Shown: piece by piece, positions 57,356 through 64,000 of the stretch
How positions within the stretch are numbered: position 1 is the first letter of the stretch
Layout of the letters: every line of letters begins with the position of its first letter
Notes under the pieces: generated by a model
What the model saw: only the letters and a program-made list of their open reading frames with translations
What the model was told of the DNA's origin: nothing
Databases searched by the model: none
Translations under genes and position numbers: made by a program
Virus record (IMG/VR): IMGVR_UViG_3300042935_001174
Span: 62,001 to 126,000 of that record
Source: a virus
Direction: 5' to 3' (one strand)
Length of the DNA: 64,000 nucleotides

Positions 57356-58172
57356 GCCACACAATTTTGTAATTATAAGATATCCTGCATTTACCGGCGG
57401 GAATTTTATTTGCAATTCTTTAACTCTAAGTCGTCACACGTTGGTTAAAAATCCTAATTTCAATAAACATTTACTAAGGTACCCTGATGATTATGAGTAC
57501 AGATTAAACGCAGTACTTACAACATTGCCTCCAAACAAGAGTGAAATGTTAAAGTGGGTGCCTAGATATCCCCAGGATGGATACGAGTGGAAAAATAGTG
57601 ATTTATTCTGCAGGCAAGATATAACAGATTGGTCTCTTAGAGGGCAACGATCAATCACTGGTGATTTTATATGGGAACAGTTGAACAGCGGGCTTGATTT
57701 ATTTTTGACATTTCATCCTTATCAATTGAATCCTAGCAAAAAAGTTTTAACTGCTTGGCCAAACGCTCGAATTATTAATTTAGTAAATTTTGAAAAATTT
57801 TGGGCTATTGCATCAGCATTAAAACAAACCGTTGGAGATCGTGTGTTAGGATACGGATACAACGAATCAAAAGAAAAATATGCAATTCTTGCCAGTGAAA
57901 ATTGGCCAAGCTGGAAAGAATTTGAACGTTCAGGATTTGATATAAAGAAATTTTCAAATTTGCCTGATAACATTCGAGAAGAAATAACAGAATTTTATCC
58001 ACTACATACAAATAAAATTTTATCATTTGACATTGATAATAATATTTTTGTCAAAGAAAACTATCTTAATGCAATGAAAGAATTGTATTTAAAAATGGGC
58101 TACGATGATTTTAACTCTGACATAGTCTCTGCGTTTTGGCAAAAATACATACAATTACACATTGACATTTGA
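57342..58172 (+). CDS. Sulfotransferase-like P-loop protein
   Basis: The 276-residue product starts with a strand and P-loop-like turn (FVIIRYPAFTGGNFICNSLTLS, residues ~9-30). Later LDLFLTFHPYQL and WPNARIINLVNFEKFW match the strand pattern of phage sulfotransferase-like proteins. The family assignment is tentative, since the PAPS-binding motifs are not clear. It overlaps the preceding gene by 14 bases, and the uvsX promoter overlaps its stop. A role in glycan or lipid modification is likely from context. Confidence 0.55.
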   Translation: MIKSEPHNFVIIRYPAFTGGNFICNSLTLSRHTLVKNPNFNKHLLRYPDDYEYRLNAVLTTLPPNKSEMLKWVPRYPQDGYEWKNSDLFCRQDITDWSLRGQRSITGDFIWEQLNSGLDLFLTFHPYQLNPSKKVLTAWPNARIINLVNFEKFWAIASALKQTVGDRVLGYGYNESKEKYAILASENWPSWKEFERSGFDIKKFSNLPDNIREEITEFYPLHTNKILSFDIDNNIFVKENYLNAMKELYLKMGYDDFNSDIVSAFWQKYIQLHIDI

Positions 58173-58190
58173 CTTAATTTTTAGTATAAT
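58162..58190 (+). promoter_or_regulatory. Consensus sigma70 promoter for uvsX
   Basis: TTGACA (58162-58167), 17-base spacer, TATAAT (58185-58190). The -35 lies within the last codons of the previous gene. A second TTGACT begins at 58169. Confidence 0.88.
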
Positions 58191-58216
58191 TAACTTTACA
58201 TTTTTAGGAAAACATA

Positions 58217-59275
58217 ATGGCAAAACCATTTGACGTAAGCAAGTTCCGTAAGGAAATCACAAAAAGCATTGACGGCCTTTCAATTGGCTTCAATGATCCC
58301 ACAGATTGGATCAGCACAGGCAACTATGCCTTAAACTATCTTATCTCTGGTGACTTCAACCGCGGCATTCCGCTGGGCAAGGTAACAGTATTTGCTGGCG
58401 ACTCGGGTGCAGGCAAGAGTTATATCTGTTCGGGCAACATTGTCAAGAACGCACAAGAACAAGGTATCTTTGTAGTGCTAATCGACAGTGAGAATGCATT
58501 GGATGAAGACTGGCTCAAAGCACTAGGTGTTGACACCAGTGATAGTAAACTGCTCAAGTTAAGTATGGCCATGATTGATGATGTTGCTAAAACAATCTCA
58601 ACATTCATGAGTGACTACAAAGCCCTGCCCGATGGTGAACGTCCCAAGGTCATGTTTGTAATTGACTCATTGGGTATGTTGTTGACTCCCACAGACGTTA
58701 ACCAATTTGACGCAGGCGAAATGAAAGGTGACTTGGGTCGTAAACCCAAAGCACTCACAGCACTTGTTCGTAATTGTGTAAACATGTTTGGTAGCTACAA
58801 TGTTGGTCTGGTATGTACCAATCACACATACGCAAGTCAAGACATGTTTGATCCAGATGACAAGATCTCAGGTGGACAAGGCTTTATCTATGCCAGTTCA
58901 ATTGTGGTTGCTATGAAGAAGATGAAACTCAAAGAAGATGAAGACGGCAACAAAGTATCCGAAGTAAACGGCATTCGCGCTGGTTGCAAAGTTATGAAAA
59001 CACGCTATGCCAAGCCTTTTGAAGGCGTTCAGGTTAAAATCCCTTACACAACAGGCATGAGCCCTTACTCAGGTCTTACTGATTTGATTGAGAAAAAGGG
59101 TCTGCTTAAAAAAGAAGGCAACAGCCTTGTGTTTACCACCAGTGCTGGAGAGATCATCAAGAAGTTCCGTAAAGGTTGGGAACGCAACGATGACTCATGC
59201 TTGGATGTTGTGATGAAAGACTTTGGTAATCAGACAGAAACGGTAAGTACTGAAGAATCTGATCAGGGAGAATAA
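58217..59275 (+). CDS. uvsX: RecA-like recombinase UvsX
   Basis: The 352-residue product is the strand-exchange protein of T4-type recombination-dependent replication. Walker A GDSGAGKS is at residues 61-68, Walker B VMFVIDSLG at 145-153, and the DNA-loop region around GDLGRKPKAL (~170-180). NHTYASQDMFDPDDKISGGQG matches the UvsX-specific section. The acidic C-terminus ends EESDQGE. SD AGGAAAA precedes the ATG after a consensus sigma70 promoter. It works with gp32 and UvsY encoded in the same region. Confidence 0.95.
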   Translation: MAKPFDVSKFRKEITKSIDGLSIGFNDPTDWISTGNYALNYLISGDFNRGIPLGKVTVFAGDSGAGKSYICSGNIVKNAQEQGIFVVLIDSENALDEDWLKALGVDTSDSKLLKLSMAMIDDVAKTISTFMSDYKALPDGERPKVMFVIDSLGMLLTPTDVNQFDAGEMKGDLGRKPKALTALVRNCVNMFGSYNVGLVCTNHTYASQDMFDPDDKISGGQGFIYASSIVVAMKKMKLKEDEDGNKVSEVNGIRAGCKVMKTRYAKPFEGVQVKIPYTTGMSPYSGLTDLIEKKGLLKKEGNSLVFTTSAGEIIKKFRKGWERNDDSCLDVVMKDFGNQTETVSTEESDQGE

Positions 59276-59280
59276 TACAA

Positions 59281-59538
59281 ATGCATTTAGATTTAGTAGC
59301 AGAAATTTGGAGCGAATTAAAACGCTATATTGGTACAATTGATCGCAGTGAAGCGGCAGATAGTTTTATCAATATGCTAATTGACCACGACTATTCTCCA
59401 GAAGACATTCGAACAACATTTAAATCAGACAGCGATATTAAAAAAGCACTAGTCAACTATATTCAAAACGATTCTGAAGAACAGGATGAAGACGAAGAGT
59501 ATGAAGAAGAAGAGGACTGGGACGGTGAAGATTATTAA
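59281..59538 (+). CDS. Small acidic protein between uvsX and uvsY, 85 residues
   Basis: The product is helical in its first ~60 residues (LVAEIWSELKRYIGTIDRSEAADSFINMLIDHDYSPEDI) and ends in a very acidic tail of Glu/Asp (EQDEDEEYEEEEDWDGEDY). Similar small acidic proteins accompany recombination genes in aquatic T4-like phages, as I recall, but their role is unknown; the tail could mimic DNA and bind UvsX, gp32 or UvsY. SD GGAGAA overlaps the uvsX stop region. Confidence 0.8.
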   Translation: MHLDLVAEIWSELKRYIGTIDRSEAADSFINMLIDHDYSPEDIRTTFKSDSDIKKALVNYIQNDSEEQDEDEEYEEEEDWDGEDY

Positions 59539-59540
59539 TC

Positions 59541-59993
59541 ATGTACTATAGCAAGGTAGTAGCAAGTCTTTCGGCTATTCCGGATTTTATTGCACATTAT
59601 GAACGAGAGCTAGGCTTGGCCAAGAGAGAATGTGTAATAGGCGGACTAGTTGAAAAAAATATTAAAGAATTGCCGGGTATTACGGAACATCGTTTTAATC
59701 AGCTTCAGGAAATAGAAGCAGTACTCAATCTTCTTAATATACAATTACGCAAAATCCGTCGACGCCATTTCCAAAAATATCTGGAAGGATATGCTCGTGC
59801 ATTAACATCTCGAGACGCTGAAAAATATGTAGATGGTGAGGATGAGGTTATTGATTTTGAAACTATTATCAACGAAGTGGCTCTATTGCGTAATAAATGG
59901 CTGGGTATTATGAAAGGACTTGATACTAAACAATGGCAAATGGGCCATATTGTTAGATTACGAACGTCCGGTATGGAAGACATTCAAGTATGA
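59541..59993 (+). CDS. uvsY: Recombination mediator UvsY
   Basis: The 150-residue product (T4: 137) loads UvsX onto gp32-covered ssDNA. The conserved features are NIKELPGITEHRFNQLQEIEAVLNLL, RRRHFQKYLEGYARALTSRDAEKYVDGE and the C-terminal LLRNKWLGIMKGLDTKQWQMGHI-VRLR helix with the final GMEDIQV. It is basic in the middle for DNA binding. It lies 2 bases after the acidic gene, and its stop overlaps the methyltransferase ATG by 4 bases. Confidence 0.92.
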   Translation: MYYSKVVASLSAIPDFIAHYERELGLAKRECVIGGLVEKNIKELPGITEHRFNQLQEIEAVLNLLNIQLRKIRRRHFQKYLEGYARALTSRDAEKYVDGEDEVIDFETIINEVALLRNKWLGIMKGLDTKQWQMGHIVRLRTSGMEDIQV

Positions 59994-60754
59994 ACAAAAC
60001 TTATTTTATTTCTCCAGAAGAGAGTCATCAACACAGTTTGCAAACATTAAATCAGTTATATGCATATGATGACTTTATGGAAAGTATTACCACAGTAGCC
60101 GACATGGGTTGCGGACGTGGATTAGACATTGAATGGTGGGCCACCAGAACCACCAGGGATGAACGTGCTGACCCTTTAAATATTAAATGTTACGGAATTG
60201 ATCAATTTGAACAATTTCCAATGGCTAGAAAATATCACAATACACAATATCAACGACAAGACTTTGAAGACCCAATTACAATACACAAAACAATGTTTGA
60301 TGTGATTTGGTCGCATGACTCATTTCAGTATGTTATAAACCCGTTTCGAACATTGACCAACTGGAAAAAAGTCATGAATCCAAATGCCACATTGGTCATA
60401 ATCTTGCCCCAGACTACCAACATGGAATTTAATACACAGGCGTTTGATCAGTTAGATTTTCAATATTACAATTGGACAATGGTCAGCCTAATTCATACCC
60501 TGGCAGTTTCGGGATTTGATTGCAGAGATGGTTATTTTTTAAAACAGCCAGATAGTCCCTGGTTACATGCAGTTGTGTACAACAGTGATCAATCTCCAAA
60601 AAATCCAAAAACCACTACCTGGTATGAATTAGCCGAGGCAAAGTTATTGCCAGTCACGGCTGTTGATAGCATAAACAAATATGGGTACGTAAAACAACGA
60701 GACCTAACACTACCCTGGATTAACAAAGCGTTAACCTGGTTAGGTAAAGAATAA
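59990..60754 (+). CDS. SAM-dependent methyltransferase
   Basis: The 254-residue product has class I motif I VADMGCGRGLD at residues ~36-46, an acidic residue after strand 2 (CYGIDQFE), DVIWSHDSFQYVINPF as motif IV and ATLVIILPQ as motif VI. The topology resembles small-molecule or glycan methyltransferases of the UbiE/type-11 group. C-terminal residues ~190-254 are unassigned. It is coupled to UvsY (ATGA) and precedes gmd by 9 bases, so recombination and sugar genes share an operon. Confidence 0.85.
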   Translation: MNKTYFISPEESHQHSLQTLNQLYAYDDFMESITTVADMGCGRGLDIEWWATRTTRDERADPLNIKCYGIDQFEQFPMARKYHNTQYQRQDFEDPITIHKTMFDVIWSHDSFQYVINPFRTLTNWKKVMNPNATLVIILPQTTNMEFNTQAFDQLDFQYYNWTMVSLIHTLAVSGFDCRDGYFLKQPDSPWLHAVVYNSDQSPKNPKTTTWYELAEAKLLPVTAVDSINKYGYVKQRDLTLPWINKALTWLGKE

Positions 60755-60763
60755 GAGGAACCA

Positions 60764-61741
60764 ATGAAAAAAACTGCTTTTGTTACCGGAATGACCGGCC
60801 AGGATGGTCCGTACTTGGCAAAGTTATTGCTTGAAAAAGATTATCAAGTGTTTGGACTAGTTAAAAGATATAGCAATCCAAATCTTGACAATATTAAATG
60901 GTTAGGAATTGAAAATGATATTGAACTAGTAACTGGTGACATCACCGACGAAAACTCAATGAATCATCTGATTAGAAGTTTAAAGCCAGTGGAAATATAT
61001 AATCTTGCGGCACAGAGCTTTGTTGGAATTAGTTGGGATTTGAACAAGTTAACTACAGAAGTCAATTCAATAGGCCCTCTTAATATCCTTAACGCAATTA
61101 AAACGCATAGTCCAAATAGTCGTTTTTATCAAGCAAGCACCAGCGAAATGTTTGGTAATGCTATAACAAACACTCAAAACGAAACCACACCATTTACTCC
61201 TCGTAGTCCGTATGGGGTTAGTAAATTGTATAGTCACTGGATGACTGTGAACTTTCGAGAAAGCTATAGTCTCTATGCTTGCTCAGGAGTATTATTCAAT
61301 CACGAAAGCCCATTACGTGGGAAAGAATTTGTTACACGCAAAGTTACAGATGCAGTGGCCCGTATTAAACTAGGATTGCAGGAAACAATTACACTGGGTA
61401 ACATTGACAGTCGTCGGGATTGGGGCTTTGCTGGAGACTTTGTTGAAGCAATGTGGCTAATGTTACAGCAAGCCGAAGCTAAAGATTACGTTATTGCCAC
61501 AGGAGAACAACATACTATTCGAGAACTATTAGATGTTGCGTTTAATTATGTCAATATTCCTGACTGGGAATCCAAAGTACTAACTGATCCACGATTTAAA
61601 AGACCTGCTGAGTTGTATAGTCTGTGCGGGGACAGTACCAGAGCCCGCAGTTTATTAGATTGGAAACCAAAAACAACATTTAAACAAATGATTGAAGATA
61701 TGGTTAATGCAGATCTACAGAGATACCAAGTTCGGCAATAA
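60764..61741 (+). CDS. gmd: GDP-mannose 4,6-dehydratase
   Basis: The 325-residue product is a short-chain dehydrogenase with the NAD(P) motif TGMTGQDGPYL (residues 8-18), catalytic Thr126/Glu128 in ASTSEMFG and Tyr150-x3-Lys154 in SPYGVSKLYSHW. NHESPLRG(K)EFVTRKV and NIDSRRDWGFAGDFVEAMW are Gmd-specific. It converts GDP-mannose to GDP-4-keto-6-deoxymannose, precursor of GDP-fucose, rhamnose and perosamine. It is slightly shorter than bacterial Gmd (~345-370). SD AGAGGAA precedes the ATG. The 3' end overlaps a convergent gene by 27 bases. Confidence 0.93.
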   Translation: MKKTAFVTGMTGQDGPYLAKLLLEKDYQVFGLVKRYSNPNLDNIKWLGIENDIELVTGDITDENSMNHLIRSLKPVEIYNLAAQSFVGISWDLNKLTTEVNSIGPLNILNAIKTHSPNSRFYQASTSEMFGNAITNTQNETTPFTPRSPYGVSKLYSHWMTVNFRESYSLYACSGVLFNHESPLRGKEFVTRKVTDAVARIKLGLQETITLGNIDSRRDWGFAGDFVEAMWLMLQQAEAKDYVIATGEQHTIRELLDVAFNYVNIPDWESKVLTDPRFKRPAELYSLCGDSTRARSLLDWKPKTTFKQMIEDMVNADLQRYQVRQ

Positions 61742-62542
61742 ACGTTGAATAGGATAGCCCTTGGCAATCTCGTCCAAGGTCCATTCAGAATGTGCTATCA
61801 TATTCAACCAACTACTACGATCCGGCATTGCCGGATTTTCTATTTCTGCTAGATTAAATCCAGCAATTGGTGCAGCCAAACTGCTAGGGCCAACAAACGC
61901 AGGCACACCATTTATAATTGATTGCGGTCCAGGTCCGCTACTCCAGTTAATAACTGCCCATGCGTTTTCCAATGATTGATCAAAATCAAAACAATCGTAG
62001 GAATTGGCAATTTTATTTGGAGAAATAGCTGTTGATATTATTTTTTGTCTTGGGTGGGATCTAATAACAATTGGACGATTTGTGTATTTTTTTAAACGAC
62101 TGCACACATCATTGACCCATGTTTGTGTATCCGGTAATCCAACCCATTGTTGACTGTCCTGACGTTGTAATGCAATCACAATGTGATCACCTGAGGTTCT
62201 CCAGGGCACTGGTGTTAATCCAAGATCCAGCGTCCTTGATTCAGTTAAATCAATAAAATTATAACAAGATATTCCAGTACCGTTTAGTCCAATTTTCCAT
62301 GTGTCTCCCCGACGCAACATTCCAATTTCAGCAACAATAACAGGCTTGTGCTGATATGCTTTCCATACATCTCGATTGCCTTGCATCCGACCTGTCCATA
62401 ACATCGACCATATCACAGCGACATCAGCATCATACTCGTTGTGGACCACTTGATGGCCGAGAGATTTCAGACCTTGTTCTATGGCAGCAAATACTGGTGC
62501 CGAGTTCAATGCACCAAAGTTATTAAATAGACTAAATTTCAT
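61715..62542 (-). CDS. Glycosyltransferase-like protein (GT-B / capsule-type)
   Basis: The 275-residue product shows a GT-B-like layout: an N-terminal FSLFNNFGALNSAPVFAAIEQGLKSLGH Rossmann half (residues ~3-30), then IVIALQRQDSQQW, RPIVIRSHPRQK and VINWSSGPGPQSIINGVPAFVGP-like sequence, which resembles capsular polysaccharide transferases (R-x-H-P and NSSG..E..I.G.P). It probably transfers a sugar, donor unknown. It is on the minus strand, convergent with gmd and divergent from the FkbM gene, with only 18 bases between the two starts. Confidence 0.6.
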   Translation of the reverse strand: MKFSLFNNFGALNSAPVFAAIEQGLKSLGHQVVHNEYDADVAVIWSMLWTGRMQGNRDVWKAYQHKPVIVAEIGMLRRGDTWKIGLNGTGISCYNFIDLTESRTLDLGLTPVPWRTSGDHIVIALQRQDSQQWVGLPDTQTWVNDVCSRLKKYTNRPIVIRSHPRQKIISTAISPNKIANSYDCFDFDQSLENAWAVINWSSGPGPQSIINGVPAFVGPSSLAAPIAGFNLAEIENPAMPDRSSWLNMIAHSEWTLDEIAKGYPIQRLLPNLVSL

Positions 62543-62545
62543 TTG

Positions 62546-62553
62546 TGTAAATA
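62546..62553 (+). promoter_or_regulatory. Late-type motif before the FkbM gene
   Basis: TGTAAATA ends 7 bases before the ATG at 62561, with no Shine-Dalgarno. A minus-strand CATATATA (62556-62563) faces the other gene, so two divergent starts are packed into 18 bases. Confidence 0.35.
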
Positions 62554-62560
62554 GTTATAT

Positions 62561-63208
62561 ATGTATAAAATCAATTCACTCTGGTATTCTCCCGAACCTC
62601 TTAATGGATTCTTTAGCGAGCGTTTGCAGGATGCTGTAGACGTTCATTATCAGCAACGCTACAGGTATTATGTATTTCAAAATATTCCACGCAAAAGAAC
62701 CATGATTGACATTGGCGCCAATATTGGCATATTTGCTAGACCTAGTGCAGAACATTTTGAACATGTAATATGTTTTGAACCAGTGCTTAAAAACTTCGAA
62801 GTCCTGCAAAAAAATCTAGAAAATTATAAAAATGTGGAATTGCATAACCTGGGTCTTGGCGATAGAGATCAGACAGCAATATTTGAATTACAAACTCTCA
62901 AGTGTGGGCATACCAAACAAGTGGCAGAGTTTGTGCCCAACCCAGAGTTTGAACAACACACTGGAGTGTTGACCACACTGGATCGATTCAATTTTCAATC
63001 TGTTGACTGGATCAAGATTGATGTTGAAGGTTTTGAAAATGCAGTCCTTGAAGGAAGTCGCAATACTATACGTCAGAACAGACCTTGGTTGTTAATTGAG
63101 GACAACGGCCAACGAGATCAACACAGGCAATGGCTCAATGATTTATGCGGACCATATGAATCCGCGCCAGTTAAAAGTAAGAGCAACACAATTTGGACCC
63201 CATTATGA
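62561..63208 (+). CDS. FkbM-family methyltransferase
   Basis: The 215-residue product has MIDIGANIGIFA (motif I, residues 48-59), VICFEPVLKNFEVLQKNL, VELHNLGLGD and WIKIDVEGFENAVLEGS, the FkbM signature. FkbM enzymes O-methylate sugars and other secondary metabolites. The N-terminal SLWYSPEPLNGFFSERLQD is typical of the phage version. It overlaps the next gene by 4 bases. The substrate may be a sugar of the host surface or a phage glycan. Confidence 0.85.
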   Translation: MYKINSLWYSPEPLNGFFSERLQDAVDVHYQQRYRYYVFQNIPRKRTMIDIGANIGIFARPSAEHFEHVICFEPVLKNFEVLQKNLENYKNVELHNLGLGDRDQTAIFELQTLKCGHTKQVAEFVPNPEFEQHTGVLTTLDRFNFQSVDWIKIDVEGFENAVLEGSRNTIRQNRPWLLIEDNGQRDQHRQWLNDLCGPYESAPVKSKSNTIWTPL

Positions 63209-63921
63209 AACATTTACCGTATGAACGACAAGGTTTTAGTCAACATGACGAAACTGGAATTATTGAATATATGTTGGCAGGAATATCTGACCCAAAAAAA
63301 ACTTTTGTAGAGATTGGCTTTGGCGACGGAACACAAAATATGACTCTGGATTTGCTACATCAAGGGTATTGTGGTGTTGGCATAGACGGATGGGACTGGG
63401 ATCCATCCGTGATCGAACGGTGGCCAGATCAATTGATTAAAATACAGAGAATGATTTCTCCAGACGATGTTGTACAATACATACCAGAACAGTATTGGCA
63501 ACCGGACTTTTTTAGCCTAGACATTGACAGTTTTGATTATGAAGTAGCGTCAGTCCTATTGCAATCAGGATTCTGCCCGGCCACTGTGTGTTGCGAGATC
63601 AACAAGAACTTTGGTAACGACTGGGCCAGTTTTCCTTATGTTGAAAAAACAATGAAAAAAGGCACATACAATAGGAAGTTTCATTATGGCTGTTCACTGT
63701 CAAAGTACAAAGACTTGTGGTCACAATATGGCTATGAGTTTTTTACATTTGACACAAGAGCAGTAAACGCATTTTGGTTTCACCCAGACCGAGTTGATAT
63801 AAATTTAGATGTTCCTAGAAATCAAACACTTGATCAGATAGATACCTCTATTATAAAACAACAAATTTCCGATCACCAGTATTGGAACAATAAAGAAAAA
63901 GAAATTTATCAAACACTATGA
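63205..63921 (+). CDS. Second FkbM-like methyltransferase
   Basis: I choose ATG 63205 (MKHLPYERQGFSQ), overlapping the previous stop by 4 bases; an in-frame ATG at 63193 would give four more residues. The 238-residue product contains TFVEIGFGDGTQNMTLDLL (motif I), GYCGVGIDGWDWD and PDFFSLDIDSFDYEVASVLLQ (motif IV-like), then VCCEINKNFGND. This resembles an FkbM-related family often found beside glycan genes. Its stop overlaps the next ATG by 4 bases. Confidence 0.75.
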   Translation: MKHLPYERQGFSQHDETGIIEYMLAGISDPKKTFVEIGFGDGTQNMTLDLLHQGYCGVGIDGWDWDPSVIERWPDQLIKIQRMISPDDVVQYIPEQYWQPDFFSLDIDSFDYEVASVLLQSGFCPATVCCEINKNFGNDWASFPYVEKTMKKGTYNRKFHYGCSLSKYKDLWSQYGYEFFTFDTRAVNAFWFHPDRVDINLDVPRNQTLDQIDTSIIKQQISDHQYWNNKEKEIYQTL

Positions 63922-64000
63922 AATATTCAGTACTAACAACATTCCATGCCACTGGTTATCAAAAATATGCTAGCCGCATGATTGATACATTTTTACAAAA
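63918..64000 (+). CDS. Start of a further gene, possibly glycosyltransferase (cut by window end)
   Basis: ATG 63918 overlaps the previous stop by 4 bases. The visible 27 codons read MKYSVLTTFHATGYQKYASR then MIDTFLQ. This start resembles phage-encoded glycosyltransferase-like proteins, but too little is visible for a firm call. Confidence 0.5.
   Translation, partial: MKYSVLTTFHATGYQKYASRMIDTFLQ

Noticed and set aside
1-64000. Insertion sequences, integrase or attachment sites
   Set aside because: No transposase, integrase or long terminal inverted repeats were seen; the HNH and GIY-YIG-like genes are the only mobile-type candidates.
1-64000. Photosynthesis genes that would mark a cyanophage
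   Set aside because: No psbA, psbD, hli or similar gene is present here, so a cyanobacterial host is not supported, though absence in a partial genome proves little.

Overview
This window is part of the genome of a T4-like myovirus (contractile tail, Caudoviricetes), probably infecting an aquatic Gram-negative bacterium. The evidence is a nearly complete set of T4-type core genes: portal gp20, prohead protease gp21, scaffold gp22, major capsid gp23, neck gp13/gp14/gp15, sheath gp18, tube gp19, head completion gp4, terminase gp16/gp17, and replication/recombination proteins gp32, UvsX and UvsY. These are combined with traits of marine and freshwater T4-like phages: Gly/Asn/Thr-rich tail fibres, FkbM methyltransferases and a GDP-mannose dehydratase. 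The DNA is AT-rich, genes are tightly packed (many ATGA or TAATG overlaps), no gap without a gene exceeds 300 bases, and I see no tRNA, IS element or CRISPR array. The exact host cannot be read from the sequence.

Layout. 1-827 (minus) is a baseplate-hub protein cut by the window edge. 870-10112 holds the tape measure protein and the head operon gp20 - small protein - acidic core protein - gp21 - gp22 - gp23, closed by a terminator. 10199-11178 (minus) is a two-gene island with a GIY-YIG-like nuclease. 11246-25991 is a large adhesin/tail-fibre block with two Rossmann-like (DUF115-like) genes and much internal repetition. 25972-29111 (minus) carries gp14, gp15 and a NUDIX hydrolase. 29175-36178 starts with strong sigma70-type promoters and carries small early-type genes, gp13, a radical SAM enzyme, a DexA-like exonuclease, an SGNH hydrolase and dNMP kinase, with an antisense HNH protein at the end. 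36570-54530 is the second late block: sheath, tube, gp4, gp16, a run of proteins whose N-termini look like T4 capsid-targeting sequences (probably internal, ejected proteins), a secreted-type nuclease, gp17 and a large virion protein. 54672-64000 mixes gp32, UvsX and UvsY with a glycan-type cluster: formyltransferase, a TEK-motif glycosyltransferase-like protein, a sulfotransferase-like protein, methyltransferases, GDP-mannose 4,6-dehydratase and glycosyltransferase-like genes.

Regulation is unusually readable. A T4-type late promoter motif (C/T/G)(A/T/C/G)TAAATA recurs before virion genes on both strands. Six promoters with a TTGACA-like -35, exactly 17 bp, and a TATAAT-like -10 precede early/middle genes. 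In one class of late genes the motif ends only 4-7 bases before the ATG and there is no Shine-Dalgarno, which suggests leaderless late mRNAs. One sigma70 promoter (33646) would also start its mRNA at the ATG. Another (31679) has a perfect inverted repeat filling its spacer, like an operator.

The most interesting points are the leaderless late-promoter class, the set of candidate ejected head proteins with gp21-type cleavage sites, the radical SAM enzyme under an apparent operator, and the Gmd plus formyltransferase combination that points to a modified deoxysugar. All functions are read from motifs by eye; no database search was possible.
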